From Vibrio ziniensis (GTDB taxonomy: Bacteria; Pseudomonadota; Gammaproteobacteria; Enterobacterales; Vibrionaceae): a DNA stretch of 64,000 bases. A program made the position numbers and the translations under genes. How positions within the stretch are numbered: position 1 is the stretch's first letter; each line of letters opens with the position of its first letter. Where the stretch lies: contig NZ_CP049332.1 of NCBI RefSeq assembly GCF_011064285.1, forward strand, positions 868,001-932,000. Reading direction: 5' to 3'. This document shows, in pieces, positions 48,281-57,604 of the stretch. The notes under the pieces are model-generated. The model saw only the letters and a program-made list of their open reading frames with translations, was not told where the DNA came from and ran no database searches.

Positions 48281-48438
48281 GGTCTTCCTCTTGTCGTTAT
48301 TCCGCGTTAGTGCAATTTAAATGCGGCATTTCTTCCACGTGGAGGCAAGAATAGCGGATTTTACTCACTAATTGGAATCGACAATTAAAGAATTCGTACG
48401 GGTTAGAGCCCCAAACTGCTACTAGCCAAAAATTGTTT

Positions 48439-49701
48439 ATGGCTAATGACAACGACTGGATTAAAAAAATGCATAAAGATGATATCGAATTTGGACTGTC
48501 CTCTGAGAGATACGCTCCGGAGACTCTCGCTGTACATGCCGCTATTCTCCCTGATCCTCAAACCAGAGCTATTGCACCTAACATTGTCATGTCAGTTAAT
48601 CACAGCTTCTTACCTAATGAAGGCGCTTTTTCGGCGCAGGGTTTGGAAGACATTTCAGAGTCACCATTTTTATATGCTGGATGGACAAATCCTACGGTTC
48701 GATTACTCGAAGAACGTTTAGCTATTTTGGAGCACGCGGAAGATGGACTAGCGACAGCGAGTGGCATGGCTGCAATAACTGCGGTATTTATGTCTCTTTT
48801 AAAGGCGGGAGATCATCTGGTTATCAGTGACGTTTGCTATGCCGCTGTGTATGAGTTCGCGACTCAGATCTTGCCCCAATTTGGAATTGAGGTCTCAACT
48901 GTTGATACGTCATGCATCAATAATGTGCAAAAAGTCTTACATGAAAGCACTAAATTGGTGCACGTAGAGACGCCATGCAATCCTCTATTAAGACTCACTA
49001 ATATAAAAGAGCTGTCTGAATTGCTTAAACAACGTGGAATTTTACTCAGTGCGGATTCGACGTTTTCAACACCGGTTATAACGCGACCACTTGATCTTGG
49101 GGCAGATTTAGTTATTCATTCTTTGACCAAATTCATCAACGGTCATGGAGATGTTCTAGGTGGATGTGTACTTGGCTCCAAAGCCTTAATTAGCAAGCTT
49201 AGAAGCGTTGCTGGCGTCTATTTTGGTGCATCGTTAAGTGCGCAGAGCGCATGGCTAATTATGCGCGGAATGGAGACTATTTATCCACGTATGAAAACCT
49301 TGTGTGAGTCGGCTTATACCATCGCAAACTGGTTAGAAAATCATCCAAAAGTGCTAAGAGTTTTATACCCCGGTCTTGAGTCTCACCAACAATTTTCGCT
49401 GGCAAAACGGCAAATGGCATTTTTTGGCGGCATTATTGCATTCCAAGTAGAGGACATCGAACTGATTGAGCAACGCTTTGCACATGAATCGAAGATGTTT
49501 TATTACGCTTATTCGATAGGACATCAGCGCAGTTTGGCGGTGGTGTTGAAAACTGACGATTTGGACAAGTCTACTTACCGATTTAGCCCAGAACAAAAAG
49601 CGAACTTCTGCCGTGATGCAGGTAAAGGCGTGGTTCGGCTTTCTATCGGTCTTGAGTCTCCGGTCGATTTGATTCGGGACTTGAGTCACCTTCTTAGGTG
49701 A
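48439..49701 (+). CDS. Cys/Met-metabolism PLP-dependent lyase
   Basis: This fold I enzyme of about 420 residues is of the cystathionine gamma-synthase/beta-lyase/methionine gamma-lyase family. YAGWTNPTVRLLEERLAILE near 80, ATASGMAAITAVF near 105, the Asp-containing LSADSTFSTPV near 200 and the PLP Lys in HSLTKFINGHGDVLGG near 225 are present. Which of the family reactions it catalyses cannot be read from sequence. Its partners, a divergent Lrp and a downstream amino-acid importer, suggest catabolism of an imported sulfur amino acid. Start ATG 48439 has no clear ribosome site, so the start is uncertain. Confidence 0.82.
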   Translation: MANDNDWIKKMHKDDIEFGLSSERYAPETLAVHAAILPDPQTRAIAPNIVMSVNHSFLPNEGAFSAQGLEDISESPFLYAGWTNPTVRLLEERLAILEHAEDGLATASGMAAITAVFMSLLKAGDHLVISDVCYAAVYEFATQILPQFGIEVSTVDTSCINNVQKVLHESTKLVHVETPCNPLLRLTNIKELSELLKQRGILLSADSTFSTPVITRPLDLGADLVIHSLTKFINGHGDVLGGCVLGSKALISKLRSVAGVYFGASLSAQSAWLIMRGMETIYPRMKTLCESAYTIANWLENHPKVLRVLYPGLESHQQFSLAKRQMAFFGGIIAFQVEDIELIEQRFAHESKMFYYAYSIGHQRSLAVVLKTDDLDKSTYRFSPEQKANFCRDAGKGVVRLSIGLESPVDLIRDLSHLLR

Positions 49702-49882
49702 AAAATGAATACCTATAGCACATTGTTGGTTTTAAATTCGGAAGGTTATTGAAATGTTACTAGATTGTGTTGCATTATCTTGTGGTTTTTGATGTCAGTT
49801 CGCGTTTGCGTGACACAAAATACAACATCGTATTTGTCATTGGACGAACAGAAAAATAACAAAATTTTTTATAAGGGATATT

Positions 49883-50689
49883 ATGAAAAAATTTATTAAA
49901 TCTTCAGCAGCTGGACTTGTATTTGCTTGCTCTCTACTTGGTGCTAATCAAGCGATGGCAAAGTCTGACCTAGAAGGTGTTCTTAGCTCAGGTGAGCTAA
50001 AAGTATGTTTTGATGCTGGCTACATGCCTTTCGAAATGAAAACTAAAGATGGCCGTTTCATTGGTTTTGATATCGATTTAGGTAAGCACATGGCGCGTTC
50101 TATGGGTGTTAAATTCACTCCAGTGAACACAGCTTGGGATGGTATTATCCCTGCGCTACAAACTAACAAGTGCGACATCATCATGGGTGGTATGACTATC
50201 ACTTCTGAGCGTAACTTGAAAGTTAACTTTGCTGACCCGTACATCATCATCGGTCAGTCTATGATCATCTCTCCAGCGCTTGAAGGTAAAGTTAAGAGCT
50301 ATGCTGACCTGAATGATCCTAAGTACACAATTTCTACTAAGCTTGGCACGACGGGTGTGGAAGCTGCGAAGAAACACCTTTTCAACGCAAAAGTTGACCT
50401 TTACGACACAGAAGTGGATGCCGTTCTACAAGTTGTTAACGGTAAAGCTGACGCGTTTGTTTATGACTTCCCATACAACGCTATCTACGCTGCACAAAAC
50501 AAAGGCAAAGTTGCACACCTAGGCGAACCGTTCACTTACGAGCCTCTAGGTTGGGCAATTCGTCAGGATGATGCTAACTTCCTAAACTTCTTGAACAACT
50601 ACCTACGTCAAATTAAAGGCGACGGTACTTACGATCGTATGTACGACAAGTGGTTCAAGTCTGACGACTGGTTGAAAGACGTTCAATAA
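49883..50689 (+). CDS. polar amino-acid ABC transporter, periplasmic binding protein
   Basis: This 268-residue precursor has a signal peptide (SAAGLVFACSLLGANQAMAKS). The family 3 solute-binding fold follows: LKVCFDAGYMPFEMKTKDGRFIGFDIDLGKHMA near 35, ALQTNKCDIIMGGMTITSERNLKVNFADPY near 90, and TISTKLGTTGVEAAKKH near 150. AAGGGA precedes the ATG. It forms an operon with the permease and ATPase genes that follow, and likely serves the upstream PLP lyase with substrate. Confidence 0.9.
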   Translation: MKKFIKSSAAGLVFACSLLGANQAMAKSDLEGVLSSGELKVCFDAGYMPFEMKTKDGRFIGFDIDLGKHMARSMGVKFTPVNTAWDGIIPALQTNKCDIIMGGMTITSERNLKVNFADPYIIIGQSMIISPALEGKVKSYADLNDPKYTISTKLGTTGVEAAKKHLFNAKVDLYDTEVDAVLQVVNGKADAFVYDFPYNAIYAAQNKGKVAHLGEPFTYEPLGWAIRQDDANFLNFLNNYLRQIKGDGTYDRMYDKWFKSDDWLKDVQ

Positions 50690-50806
50690 TTCACGTTTTA
50701 AACTTGAGTTTGCTAACACTGCTTAAGTGATAGTGAATCAAAACTCTAGTCAACTGGGCAGCGAGAGTTGCCCAGTTCATTAAAAAGAATAAAGAGAATC
50801 TGAGTG

Positions 50807-51751
50807 ATGCAGTCAAAATCCTCAAAATGGATAGGACACGGAATTTATGTCCTAATTATGGCCATGCTGATTGGCGCGGTCTATTTCTCTGGGAAGAGTA
50901 TCAATTATAACTGGCATTGGGATCGTCTCTGGCCGTATGTCGTCAACACCGAAATGCAACAGCTCCGTGCAAACGGTGACGGCACAGCAGTGGTTAAAGC
51001 AGGTCAGTTAACGATTGAGTTTGAAGACTCTAGCCAGCCTCAAATCATAGATCATTACACAACATTAATGGTTGGTAACGGTGACTTGGTATTCCAAGGC
51101 GATACGGTTGCACAACTGAATGAATGGAAGTTCGGACCGATTGCTCATGGTTTATGGGTGACGGTAGAAATCTCCTTTATCTCCCTCATATTCGCTGTTT
51201 TGCTCGGCCTGATATTTGGTCTGATGCGAGTTTCTAAGAATCAAACAGCAAGAAACTTAGCGCTCACCTATGTTGAATTGATTCGTGGAACGCCGCTTCT
51301 GGTGCAAATCTTTATCGTTTACTTCTTTATCGGAACGGTACTCGATTTTGAACGATTCACAGCAGGTGTTGTTGCGTTATCGGTATTTACTGGTGCTTAC
51401 GTTGCAGAAATTGTTCGTGCAGGTATTCAGGCGATTCCAACAGGGCAAATGGAAGCCGCGCGTTCATTGGGTATGACTTATCCAAAAGCGATGCGCTACA
51501 TCATTCTTCCACAAGCACTTAAACGCACTTTGCCACCGTTAGCTGGCCAGTTTATTAACCTTATTAAAGACTCTTCGCTGGTATCAGTTATCTCTATTAC
51601 TGATTTAACCAAAGCGGGTCGTGAAGTTGTCAGTGGTAGCTTTGCACCGTTTGAGGTGTGGTTCACTGTTGCAGCACTTTACCTACTAGTAACCGGGACT
51701 CTGTCTTGGGCAATTCAACGTTTAGAGAAGAGGTTATCAGCCAGTGACTAG
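50807..51751 (+). CDS. polar amino-acid ABC transporter, permease
   Basis: This 314-residue HisM/GlnP-type permease has a first helix near 10-27, followed by an unusual periplasmic segment of about 85 residues ([14 protein letters not shown] to [12 protein letters not shown]) before the core. [18 protein letters not shown] near 170 and the EAA loop [20 protein letters not shown] near 225 are the family signatures. The ATG at 50807 is chosen over the adjacent GTG. It overlaps the ATPase gene by 8 nt if that starts at its GTG. Confidence 0.88.
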   Translation: MQSKSSKWIGHGIYVLIMAMLIGAVYFSGKSINYNWHWDRLWPYVVNTEMQQLRANGDGTAVVKAGQLTIEFEDSSQPQIIDHYTTLMVGNGDLVFQGDTVAQLNEWKFGPIAHGLWVTVEISFISLIFAVLLGLIFGLMRVSKNQTARNLALTYVELIRGTPLLVQIFIVYFFIGTVLDFERFTAGVVALSVFTGAYVAEIVRAGIQAIPTGQMEAARSLGMTYPKAMRYIILPQALKRTLPPLAGQFINLIKDSSLVSVISITDLTKAGREVVSGSFAPFEVWFTVAALYLLVTGTLSWAIQRLEKRLSASD

Positions 51752-52496
51752 TGAATATAACGGCGAAGATATGGTTTACACCAACGATGTAGATAAGTTC
51801 TATCCTAATGGTTGCCATGCTTTAAAATCAGTTTCGACTACGGTAAAGCGTGGTGAAGTGGTAGTTATTATTGGTCCTTCAGGTTCTGGTAAATCGACGT
51901 TTTTACGTACCTTGAACCAACTAGAAGAGATCAGCTCAGGAACTATCATTGTTGATGGTTTCGATATGTATGCGAAAACCACGGACATCAACGTACTACG
52001 CCAAAATGTAGGTATGGTGTTCCAAAGTTTTAACCTATTCCCGCATATGACGGCGTTAGAAAACGTCATGATCGCACCGATGAAAGTAGCGAAGCGTCCT
52101 AAACATGAAGTGGAAGGCGCAGCGAAAGTGTTGATTAAGCGTGTGGGTTTGGAAGATCGCATGAACAACTACCCAACGCATTTATCGGGCGGTCAACAGC
52201 AACGCGTTGCGATTGCTCGTGCATTAGCAATGAAACCGGATTTGATGCTATTTGATGAACCAACTTCAGCACTTGACCCAGAAATGGTGGGGGAAGTACT
52301 GGATGTTATTAAGTCTCTAGCAAAAGAAGGTATGACCATGGTTATCGTTACTCACGAAATGGGCTTTGCCCGTGAAGTGGCTGACCGAGTGTTGTTCATG
52401 GAAGACGGCAAACTATTGGTAGATGACAGCCCGCAAGCGGTGTTTGATAATCCTGCGCATCCTCGTCTGCAACAGTTCTTAGCAAAAGTGCTGTAA
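51744..52496 (+). CDS. polar amino-acid ABC transporter, ATP-binding protein
   Basis: This 250-residue GlnQ-type ATPase has Walker [10 protein letters not shown] near residue 43, Q-loop [12 protein letters not shown] near 92, signature [15 protein letters not shown] near 147, Walker [15 protein letters not shown] near 170 and the switch His in [10 protein letters not shown]. The GTG at 51744 overlaps the permease stop (coupling). The alternative ATG at 51771 gives the length most usual for the family. A long perfect terminator follows. Confidence 0.92.
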   Translation: MTSEYNGEDMVYTNDVDKFYPNGCHALKSVSTTVKRGEVVVIIGPSGSGKSTFLRTLNQLEEISSGTIIVDGFDMYAKTTDINVLRQNVGMVFQSFNLFPHMTALENVMIAPMKVAKRPKHEVEGAAKVLIKRVGLEDRMNNYPTHLSGGQQQRVAIARALAMKPDLMLFDEPTSALDPEMVGEVLDVIKSLAKEGMTMVIVTHEMGFAREVADRVLFMEDGKLLVDDSPQAVFDNPAHPRLQQFLAKVL

Positions 52497-52517
52497 TAGT
52501 CTGGACGATGATTACGC

Positions 52518-52545
52518 AAAAACCGAGCTTTAAAGCTCGGTTTTT
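52518..52545. terminator. bidirectional terminator
   Basis: A 28-bp perfect palindrome (arm AAAAACCGAGC, loop region TTTAAA) lies between the ABC operon and convergent yidE, with T tracts on both strands. Confidence 0.9.
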
Positions 52546-52572
52546 CTTTTTCTAAGTTACCTTACTTCGAAG

Positions 52573-54231
52573 CTACATAGTCCAAAGTATCAAAGCCAGT
52601 ATTTGTGGTGACAGTATTCGCAAACACATCACCAAAGGGTAAACCGTTGCGTAAGCGAGCGCTGAAGCTCCACTTGATTCGTGCAAAGCATTAGCGAACG
52701 CTAGTGCTGGTGGATCGGTCATTGAACCAGCTAGCATACCGCAAATGGTGAGATAGTTGATATGTCCAAGCACTCTTGCCAATATCCCAACAGTAATAAG
52801 CGGAATAGCGGTAATGGCGACACCGTAACCCATCCAGCTAACTCCATCGCCTTGAACTAGGGTCTCGATAAAGTTACCTCCTGATTTCAAACCTACCACT
52901 GCAAGAAAGAGTACGATTCCGATTTCTCGCAAAGCTAAGTTCGCGCTTGGGGGCATAAACCAATACATCTTACCGATACTGCCAATTCTGGCGAGGATCA
53001 AGGCAACAATCAGCGGTCCGCCAGCTAAGCCTAGTTTGATAGCAGCGGGAAAGCCCGGTAAGTAAAAAGGTATAGAGCCAAGTAGCACGCCCAAACCAAT
53101 ACCCACAAATACAGGTAGCATTTGTACTTGCTGCAATTTTTGATGTGCATTACCCACCATACCGCTCACAGCTTCGATGGCTTCTTGTCGACCGACGAGG
53201 TTTAAGATGTCTCCAAATTGAAGGGTAGAGTTGCTAGTCGGAATCAGTTCAACACCCGCGCGGTTAAGTCGAGAGACAACGACGTCGTATTTCTCTTTTA
53301 GATCTAAGTCTCGCAATTTTTTACCGAGTACAACTTCGTTGGTCACAACTAGCCGTTGTACTCGCAGTTCTGTTCCTCTTGTGGATAATGAAACATCAAC
53401 CTCATCCCCAATGACTAAACGTGCTTTTTCCAAAGCATTCTTATCGCCGACGAGGTGGAGTAGATCATTGACCTCAACACGAGAATCCGGTTTTGGTACA
53501 TACAATTGTTCATTACGCTTTAGACGAGAACAGACAATGTTGCCATCGCTAAGAGATGGAATATCTTTTAAGAATAGCTCGTTCAAATTTGGGTTTTTCA
53601 CTGAGATATTCATCGTATGTAAACTGGATTTCTTGTGACCATTTTTGATTTCGAACTCTTCAGCTTCCTGATCCACATTGACTCTGAATACGATTCTAAT
53701 TAGCCACATGGTAAGCAATATGCCACAGATGCCAAATGGATAAGCAATGGCGTAACCCATGCCAGTCATATCAAGAAGATTCTCGTGGCCCCCGAGCTCG
53801 GTGAGAATTTGCTGACCTGCACCAAGAGATGGAGTGTTCGTCACCGCACCCGAAAAGACCCCTAGAATGACGGGAAGAGGGACATTAAATAAGTAGTAGA
53901 GTGCAACGGTCACCAGACATCCCAACAACACTATTAATGAAGCAAAGGCGTTAAGTTTGAGTCCTGAACTTCTTAGTGAAGAGAAGAAGCCGGGACCAAC
54001 TTGGATACCGATGGTGTAGACGAATAAGATTAATCCAAACTCTTGGATAAAGTGTAAGGTATGATAGTTAAGCTCAACGCCCCAAGCACCAGTGAAGTGA
54101 CCAACGAAAATGCCACCAAACAGCACCCCCCCAATCCCTAAACCAACCCCGTAAAGTCGCCAATTCCCTATCCACAGACCCAACACCGCTACCAGAGCGA
54201 GGATACTGATAGAGAGTGCAATATCACTCAT
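52573..54231 (-). CDS. yidE: YidE/YbjL-type putative transporter with TrkA-C domains
   Basis: This 552-residue protein of the AspT/YidE-YbjL family has two blocks of five to six helices (residues 1-185 and 380-550) around two cytoplasmic RCK-C domains (about 200-375; [17 protein letters not shown] and [30 protein letters not shown]). [16 protein letters not shown] near 125 and [20 protein letters not shown] near 490 are the duplicated family motifs. It closely follows recalled E. coli YidE (553 residues). The substrate is unknown. The ATG at 54231 has AGGAGG 6 nt upstream. Confidence 0.9.
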   Translation of the reverse strand: MSDIALSISILALVAVLGLWIGNWRLYGVGLGIGGVLFGGIFVGHFTGAWGVELNYHTLHFIQEFGLILFVYTIGIQVGPGFFSSLRSSGLKLNAFASLIVLLGCLVTVALYYLFNVPLPVILGVFSGAVTNTPSLGAGQQILTELGGHENLLDMTGMGYAIAYPFGICGILLTMWLIRIVFRVNVDQEAEEFEIKNGHKKSSLHTMNISVKNPNLNELFLKDIPSLSDGNIVCSRLKRNEQLYVPKPDSRVEVNDLLHLVGDKNALEKARLVIGDEVDVSLSTRGTELRVQRLVVTNEVVLGKKLRDLDLKEKYDVVVSRLNRAGVELIPTSNSTLQFGDILNLVGRQEAIEAVSGMVGNAHQKLQQVQMLPVFVGIGLGVLLGSIPFYLPGFPAAIKLGLAGGPLIVALILARIGSIGKMYWFMPPSANLALREIGIVLFLAVVGLKSGGNFIETLVQGDGVSWMGYGVAITAIPLITVGILARVLGHINYLTICGMLAGSMTDPPALAFANALHESSGASALAYATVYPLVMCLRILSPQILALILWTM

Positions 54232-54796
54232 AGTAAGCCTCCTGAACAATTATAAAACGGTTGACGGGCAAACGTTGATGAACATCAGGCAGGGGTAGGC
54301 GTAAGAACTTTAACGTGGTTATGTCTACGGCTGGAGGGTTCAGATATAGGCGTTGAAATTGCACTAAATAGACAGGAACTCAACGTCACTTTATTGCCCT
54401 AACTTAGAGATTAGTAATACTGCAATAGACTTAGATTGTTAACTCTAGTTATACAAAAATGTGCTGTTTCGCAGGAAATAGATTTTGCGATTAAATATAT
54501 GTTAAATAAGGGTAAAAAGCGTTTATTTATTGCAGGAAAAGTAAACGATGATGCTCTAAATGTAACATAATATTTCACTGCATATTATGATCTTATTAGT
54601 TCCAAAGTATGCAGTGAAAGTGACGGTTATACCATTCTGGAAAATTTCCTGATCAGTGAATGGGCGTCGATAAGCAAACCCTCCGAGCCATGGATGGCTC
54701 GGCAGAGCTTCAGGGACGAATGAATGCGCGTTTGCATTTGATGCCCATTCGCTGTTCTAGATGCTCAGTCTGGTCATATTTTTATCTAGGATGGTA
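54232..54796. other. 565-bp gap with stacked inverted repeats
   Basis: No credible gene. From 54573 there is a perfect 12-bp inverted repeat (TTTCACTGCATA at 54573-54584, complement at 54608-54619, 23 nt apart), followed after 9 nt by copy 1 of the MITE-like element (54629-54797). The left part contains the yidE promoter. Confidence 0.6.
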
Positions 54797-54797
54797 T
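54629..54797. repeat. MITE-like palindromic repeat, copy 1
   Basis: This 169-bp element has ends ATACCAT and ATGGTAT. Imperfect inverted arms include TGATCAG/CTGGTCA and GAATGGGC/GCCCATTC. The central GC hairpin CCGAGCCAT-GG-ATGGCTCGG is intact. A second copy lies at 63823-63988. Read from the right end, it overlaps the stop codon (TAA at 54797-54799, minus strand) of the ketopantoate-reductase-like gene by one base. There is no coding capacity, so it would move only with a transposase supplied in trans. Confidence 0.85.
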
Positions 54798-55750
54798 TAT
54801 GTTTCGAGCATCTGACCGCTAGCATGTTGTAGAAGGTGACAAATCAATTCTGTCGATGCCGCAGGTTGACCTGACTGACGGCAGTAATCGATCACTGGGC
54901 CACATATCTCTTGGATTTCCATTTGGCGACCTTTCTCTCTGTCCACTAACATTGAAGTTTTGATAGCATCAAATTCACATATCAGCTTAAACATATCTTC
55001 AACGTCATCTTCGGTCATATTGACATTAGCAAACCTTGCTGCACGTGCAGTCTCTTGCATTATCTGGTACACGGTCTGTCTTAATATGGGATCACGAGTG
55101 ACAGTTTGAGTGTCTTTCATGGTGAGAGCTGTAATTGGATTCACTGCGTTGTTAATGATGAGTTTGCGCCACAGAGCATAGCTGACGTCATTGTAAAGTT
55201 GGTTCGGAATACCTGCCTCTTCAAAAACAGCGCTGAGTTCGATGAGAAACTCTTTGAGATTTGGATTAGCAGATTCGGATGGCCATGCACCAAAGTCGAT
55301 TTGTGCCATACCAGTGGCTTCGATTACACCGGGTTCTAAAACGTGAGCACCAATTTTAATCGCTAAACCGCCTATGGTTCGTTTTACTCCAACGGTGTTT
55401 GCAATAAGACCTTCATTCATTACACCGTTTTGAATGGATAAAACAGGGGTGTCACACTGATCGAGCCAAACCTTCATCTGTTCCATAATTGCAGATGTGG
55501 TACTACCTTTAGAAGCGATGAACAACAAGTCAAAATCACTGCCTTTATATTGCTTACATAGACCTTCTACATCCGTTGCTGAAACAGAGCCTGCAAATGA
55601 AAAATATGGATGTTCTAATGACAGGCCATTTTGTTGAAGAGCTGTTAAATGCTCACCTCTGGCAACAAATACAACTTCATGTCCAGCGGCAACGAGTTTG
55701 GCTGCATAATAGCAACCAATGCCACCTGCGCCGATCATAGCGAATTTCAA
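54797..55750 (-). CDS. 2-dehydropantoate 2-reductase family protein
   Basis: This 317-residue NADPH-dependent reductase has the Rossmann motif GAGGIGCYYAAKLVAAGHEVVFVARG at the N-terminus, the KGSTTSAIMEQM segment near 80 and a helical C-terminal domain with LWRKLIINNAVNPITAL near 190, which holds the catalytic Lys and Asn of the PanE/ApbA family. A role in pantothenate synthesis is possible, but genomes often carry divergent paralogues with other 2-keto acid substrates, so no symbol is given. The stop codon lies at the edge of a MITE-like element. Confidence 0.83.
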   Translation of the reverse strand: MKFAMIGAGGIGCYYAAKLVAAGHEVVFVARGEHLTALQQNGLSLEHPYFSFAGSVSATDVEGLCKQYKGSDFDLLFIASKGSTTSAIMEQMKVWLDQCDTPVLSIQNGVMNEGLIANTVGVKRTIGGLAIKIGAHVLEPGVIEATGMAQIDFGAWPSESANPNLKEFLIELSAVFEEAGIPNQLYNDVSYALWRKLIINNAVNPITALTMKDTQTVTRDPILRQTVYQIMQETARAARFANVNMTEDDVEDMFKLICEFDAIKTSMLVDREKGRQMEIQEICGPVIDYCRQSGQPAASTELICHLLQHASGQMLET

Positions 55751-55867
55751 GATACTCCTCCTTAAGTGCAGTTTGTTTAACTCGATCAGATTAAACGTTC
55801 ACGAAGATGATCACCAGTGCTAACTAATTTTGAACAATAAGTAACAAGCTACTTGGAGGAATAAAAA

Positions 55868-55891
55868 AGTCACATCAACCCTGATGTGACT
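55868..55891 (-). terminator. terminator after the porin gene
   Basis: A 10-bp stem, AGTCACATCA with its complement and a 4-nt loop, is followed by a T6 run on the minus strand, 50 nt after the porin stop. Confidence 0.85.
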
Positions 55892-55940
55892 CTCGCAAAA
55901 ATGCGTAATTAATAAGAAAAGTCAGTAGATAAAAGAGAGA

Positions 55941-56906
55941 TTAGAACGAATATTTAGCTACAAATTTGATTGCATTACCGTCTTCTTTCACACCTGATTT
56001 GTCAATTTCACCAGTTTGCAGTACGAAGTCAGTTTTGAACTCTTTAGTTACATCGTAACCTAGACCTAGGTATGCCGTTTGAGCATCAAAGGAATTGCCC
56101 TTGTAATCACCTTCAGCATATTGGACTGAGCCGTACATGCGGAAAACATCGATAGTGTAAGTCGCTGCAATTGAGTACGTATCACCGTTATTTGGTAGTT
56201 CAAGTTTTAGCTCAACACTGTCATTGGCTTTTAAAGATGTAGCATTTTCAAATGAGATGTAACCTGCAGCAAGTTTTAGAGAGCCAAGAGTTAGGTCTGC
56301 TGCTACACCAACAGAATCAGCTTCGTCACCATCAGAGCCATATGCCACTGCAACGGAGAATTTGTCTGCTTTATAGTTTGCAGATAGAGCATAGTTTGAC
56401 TCGTTGCTAGATTCGCTATCAGTTTCGTAGTTTGCAGATAGTTCTAGTTTATCGATAGTTTTCTTGTAACGAATACCTTGCCCGTTTACGCCACCTTGAC
56501 CAACGATGTATAAGTTTGCACCTTCACCTGATTTTGCCTTTTCAATTGCGCCAAATGAGTTACCAGTGTCACCTAGCGAAAGGTTACCAAAACCAGTATG
56601 GTCAAACTCCAATTTAATATCTTCAAATTTAGCTGTTCGGTCACCAGCGCTGTCGCCCGTATTGATAGCAAATGAACCAATAACTTTAGTATCTTCATTA
56701 AGGAAATGTGTTGCTTTTGCTTTTAAGTGCGCATCAGTGCATACATGAGACTCCTTATCTGCTTGGTCAGCATTTACATATAGACCAACTGCTTTTGCCC
56801 AACCTGAAAGCTCAACGGTGTTAGTATCAGTTGCGTATATTTCTCCCGCCGTTACTGAACCTGCTGCTAAAAGAGATACCACTGCTGCTAATGGTTTGAT
56901 TTTCAT
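55941..56906 (-). CDS. gram-negative outer-membrane porin
   Basis: This 321-residue precursor has a signal peptide (KIKPLAAVVSLLAAGSVTAG) and a beta-barrel pattern of alternating polar and hydrophobic residues, ending in the C-terminal Phe (FVAKYSF) needed for BAM assembly. LSGWAKAVGLYV at the start and FGNLSLGDTGNSFGA near 105 fit trimeric porins. It is smaller and more acidic than the general OmpU/OmpC type, so it may be a substrate-specific porin. It is divergent from the SulP-galT-GH88-GH112 operon, and a role in oligosaccharide entry for that operon is inferred. Confidence 0.8.
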   Translation of the reverse strand: MKIKPLAAVVSLLAAGSVTAGEIYATDTNTVELSGWAKAVGLYVNADQADKESHVCTDAHLKAKATHFLNEDTKVIGSFAINTGDSAGDRTAKFEDIKLEFDHTGFGNLSLGDTGNSFGAIEKAKSGEGANLYIVGQGGVNGQGIRYKKTIDKLELSANYETDSESSNESNYALSANYKADKFSVAVAYGSDGDEADSVGVAADLTLGSLKLAAGYISFENATSLKANDSVELKLELPNNGDTYSIAATYTIDVFRMYGSVQYAEGDYKGNSFDAQTAYLGLGYDVTKEFKTDFVLQTGEIDKSGVKEDGNAIKFVAKYSF

Positions 56907-57604
56907 ATTTTACTCCATATATATATTGATTACTCAAAAAGCAATCGAGTACATTAATTTGTTTAATAACGTAATTTGTTTGCTAGTGAGTAATATGTTT
57001 TATTAATCAAGTTGACAGGGGAATCTTATACAAAACAACTTTTAAATATATTGAAAATTAAATTTATAAATATTTTTTACGATCTACTTCATAATGATGT
57101 GTTATTTGTTATCTTTATTGTGTAATTAGTTTTATGAAATTGATTAAATAAGATGATTAAGATTATTTAACGTATTTGCGAATTTTATTTACATTGATAG
57201 ATATTATGGGATTTGCCTCGCGTTCTCAGATTGGTCACTATTTACATTGCTTTAATTAGCTTGTCAGTCTTGGCTTTGTTTCGTTTGTGTGGCTTTATTC
57301 TGGATGGTGTTGCGTTTAAATTGATGTAGATATTTAGAATGGTAAATGACAGAGGTTAATAAACAGCATACAAGTAATTTGCAAATTATATCTCGATCGC
57401 AAAATATAATAATTGTCATTGGTTATGTTGAACATGTTTTCATTTTATATTGATTGAAATGAATGCTTATCTATAATTGTCACAGTTAATGAATTTGTTT
57501 TTTGTTTTTTGTTTTTTGTTTTTTGTTTTTTGTTTTTGATTTTTCGTATAAGTGTGCTGTGTTTCGCATTTTTAAATACAAGCGTTTTAAATATAAGAGA
57601 TATT
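56907..57604. promoter_or_regulatory. 698-bp divergent region between the porin and the sugar operon
   Basis: Very AT-rich, with no credible gene. It must hold the promoters of both divergent units. Its notable feature is the heptanucleotide tandem repeat at 57497-57538, 67 nt upstream of the SulP start. No CRP site of good quality was found by eye. Confidence 0.5.
57497..57538 (+). repeat. heptanucleotide tandem repeat (GTTTTTT)n
   Basis: Five perfect GTTTTTT units followed by one unit shortened by a T. G residues recur at 57497, 57504, 57511, 57518, 57525 and 57532, exactly every seven bases, then at 57538. The unit length is not a multiple of three and the tract is upstream of the first gene of the sugar operon, the arrangement of slippage-based phase-variable promoters or leaders. 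Confidence 0.9.

Noticed and set aside
57509..57604. N-terminal extension of the SulP protein through the tandem repeat
   Set aside because: The in-frame extension is phenylalanine-rich repeat sequence with no family match, and AGAGA before ATG 57605 gives a better start. It is kept only as part of the phase-variation idea.
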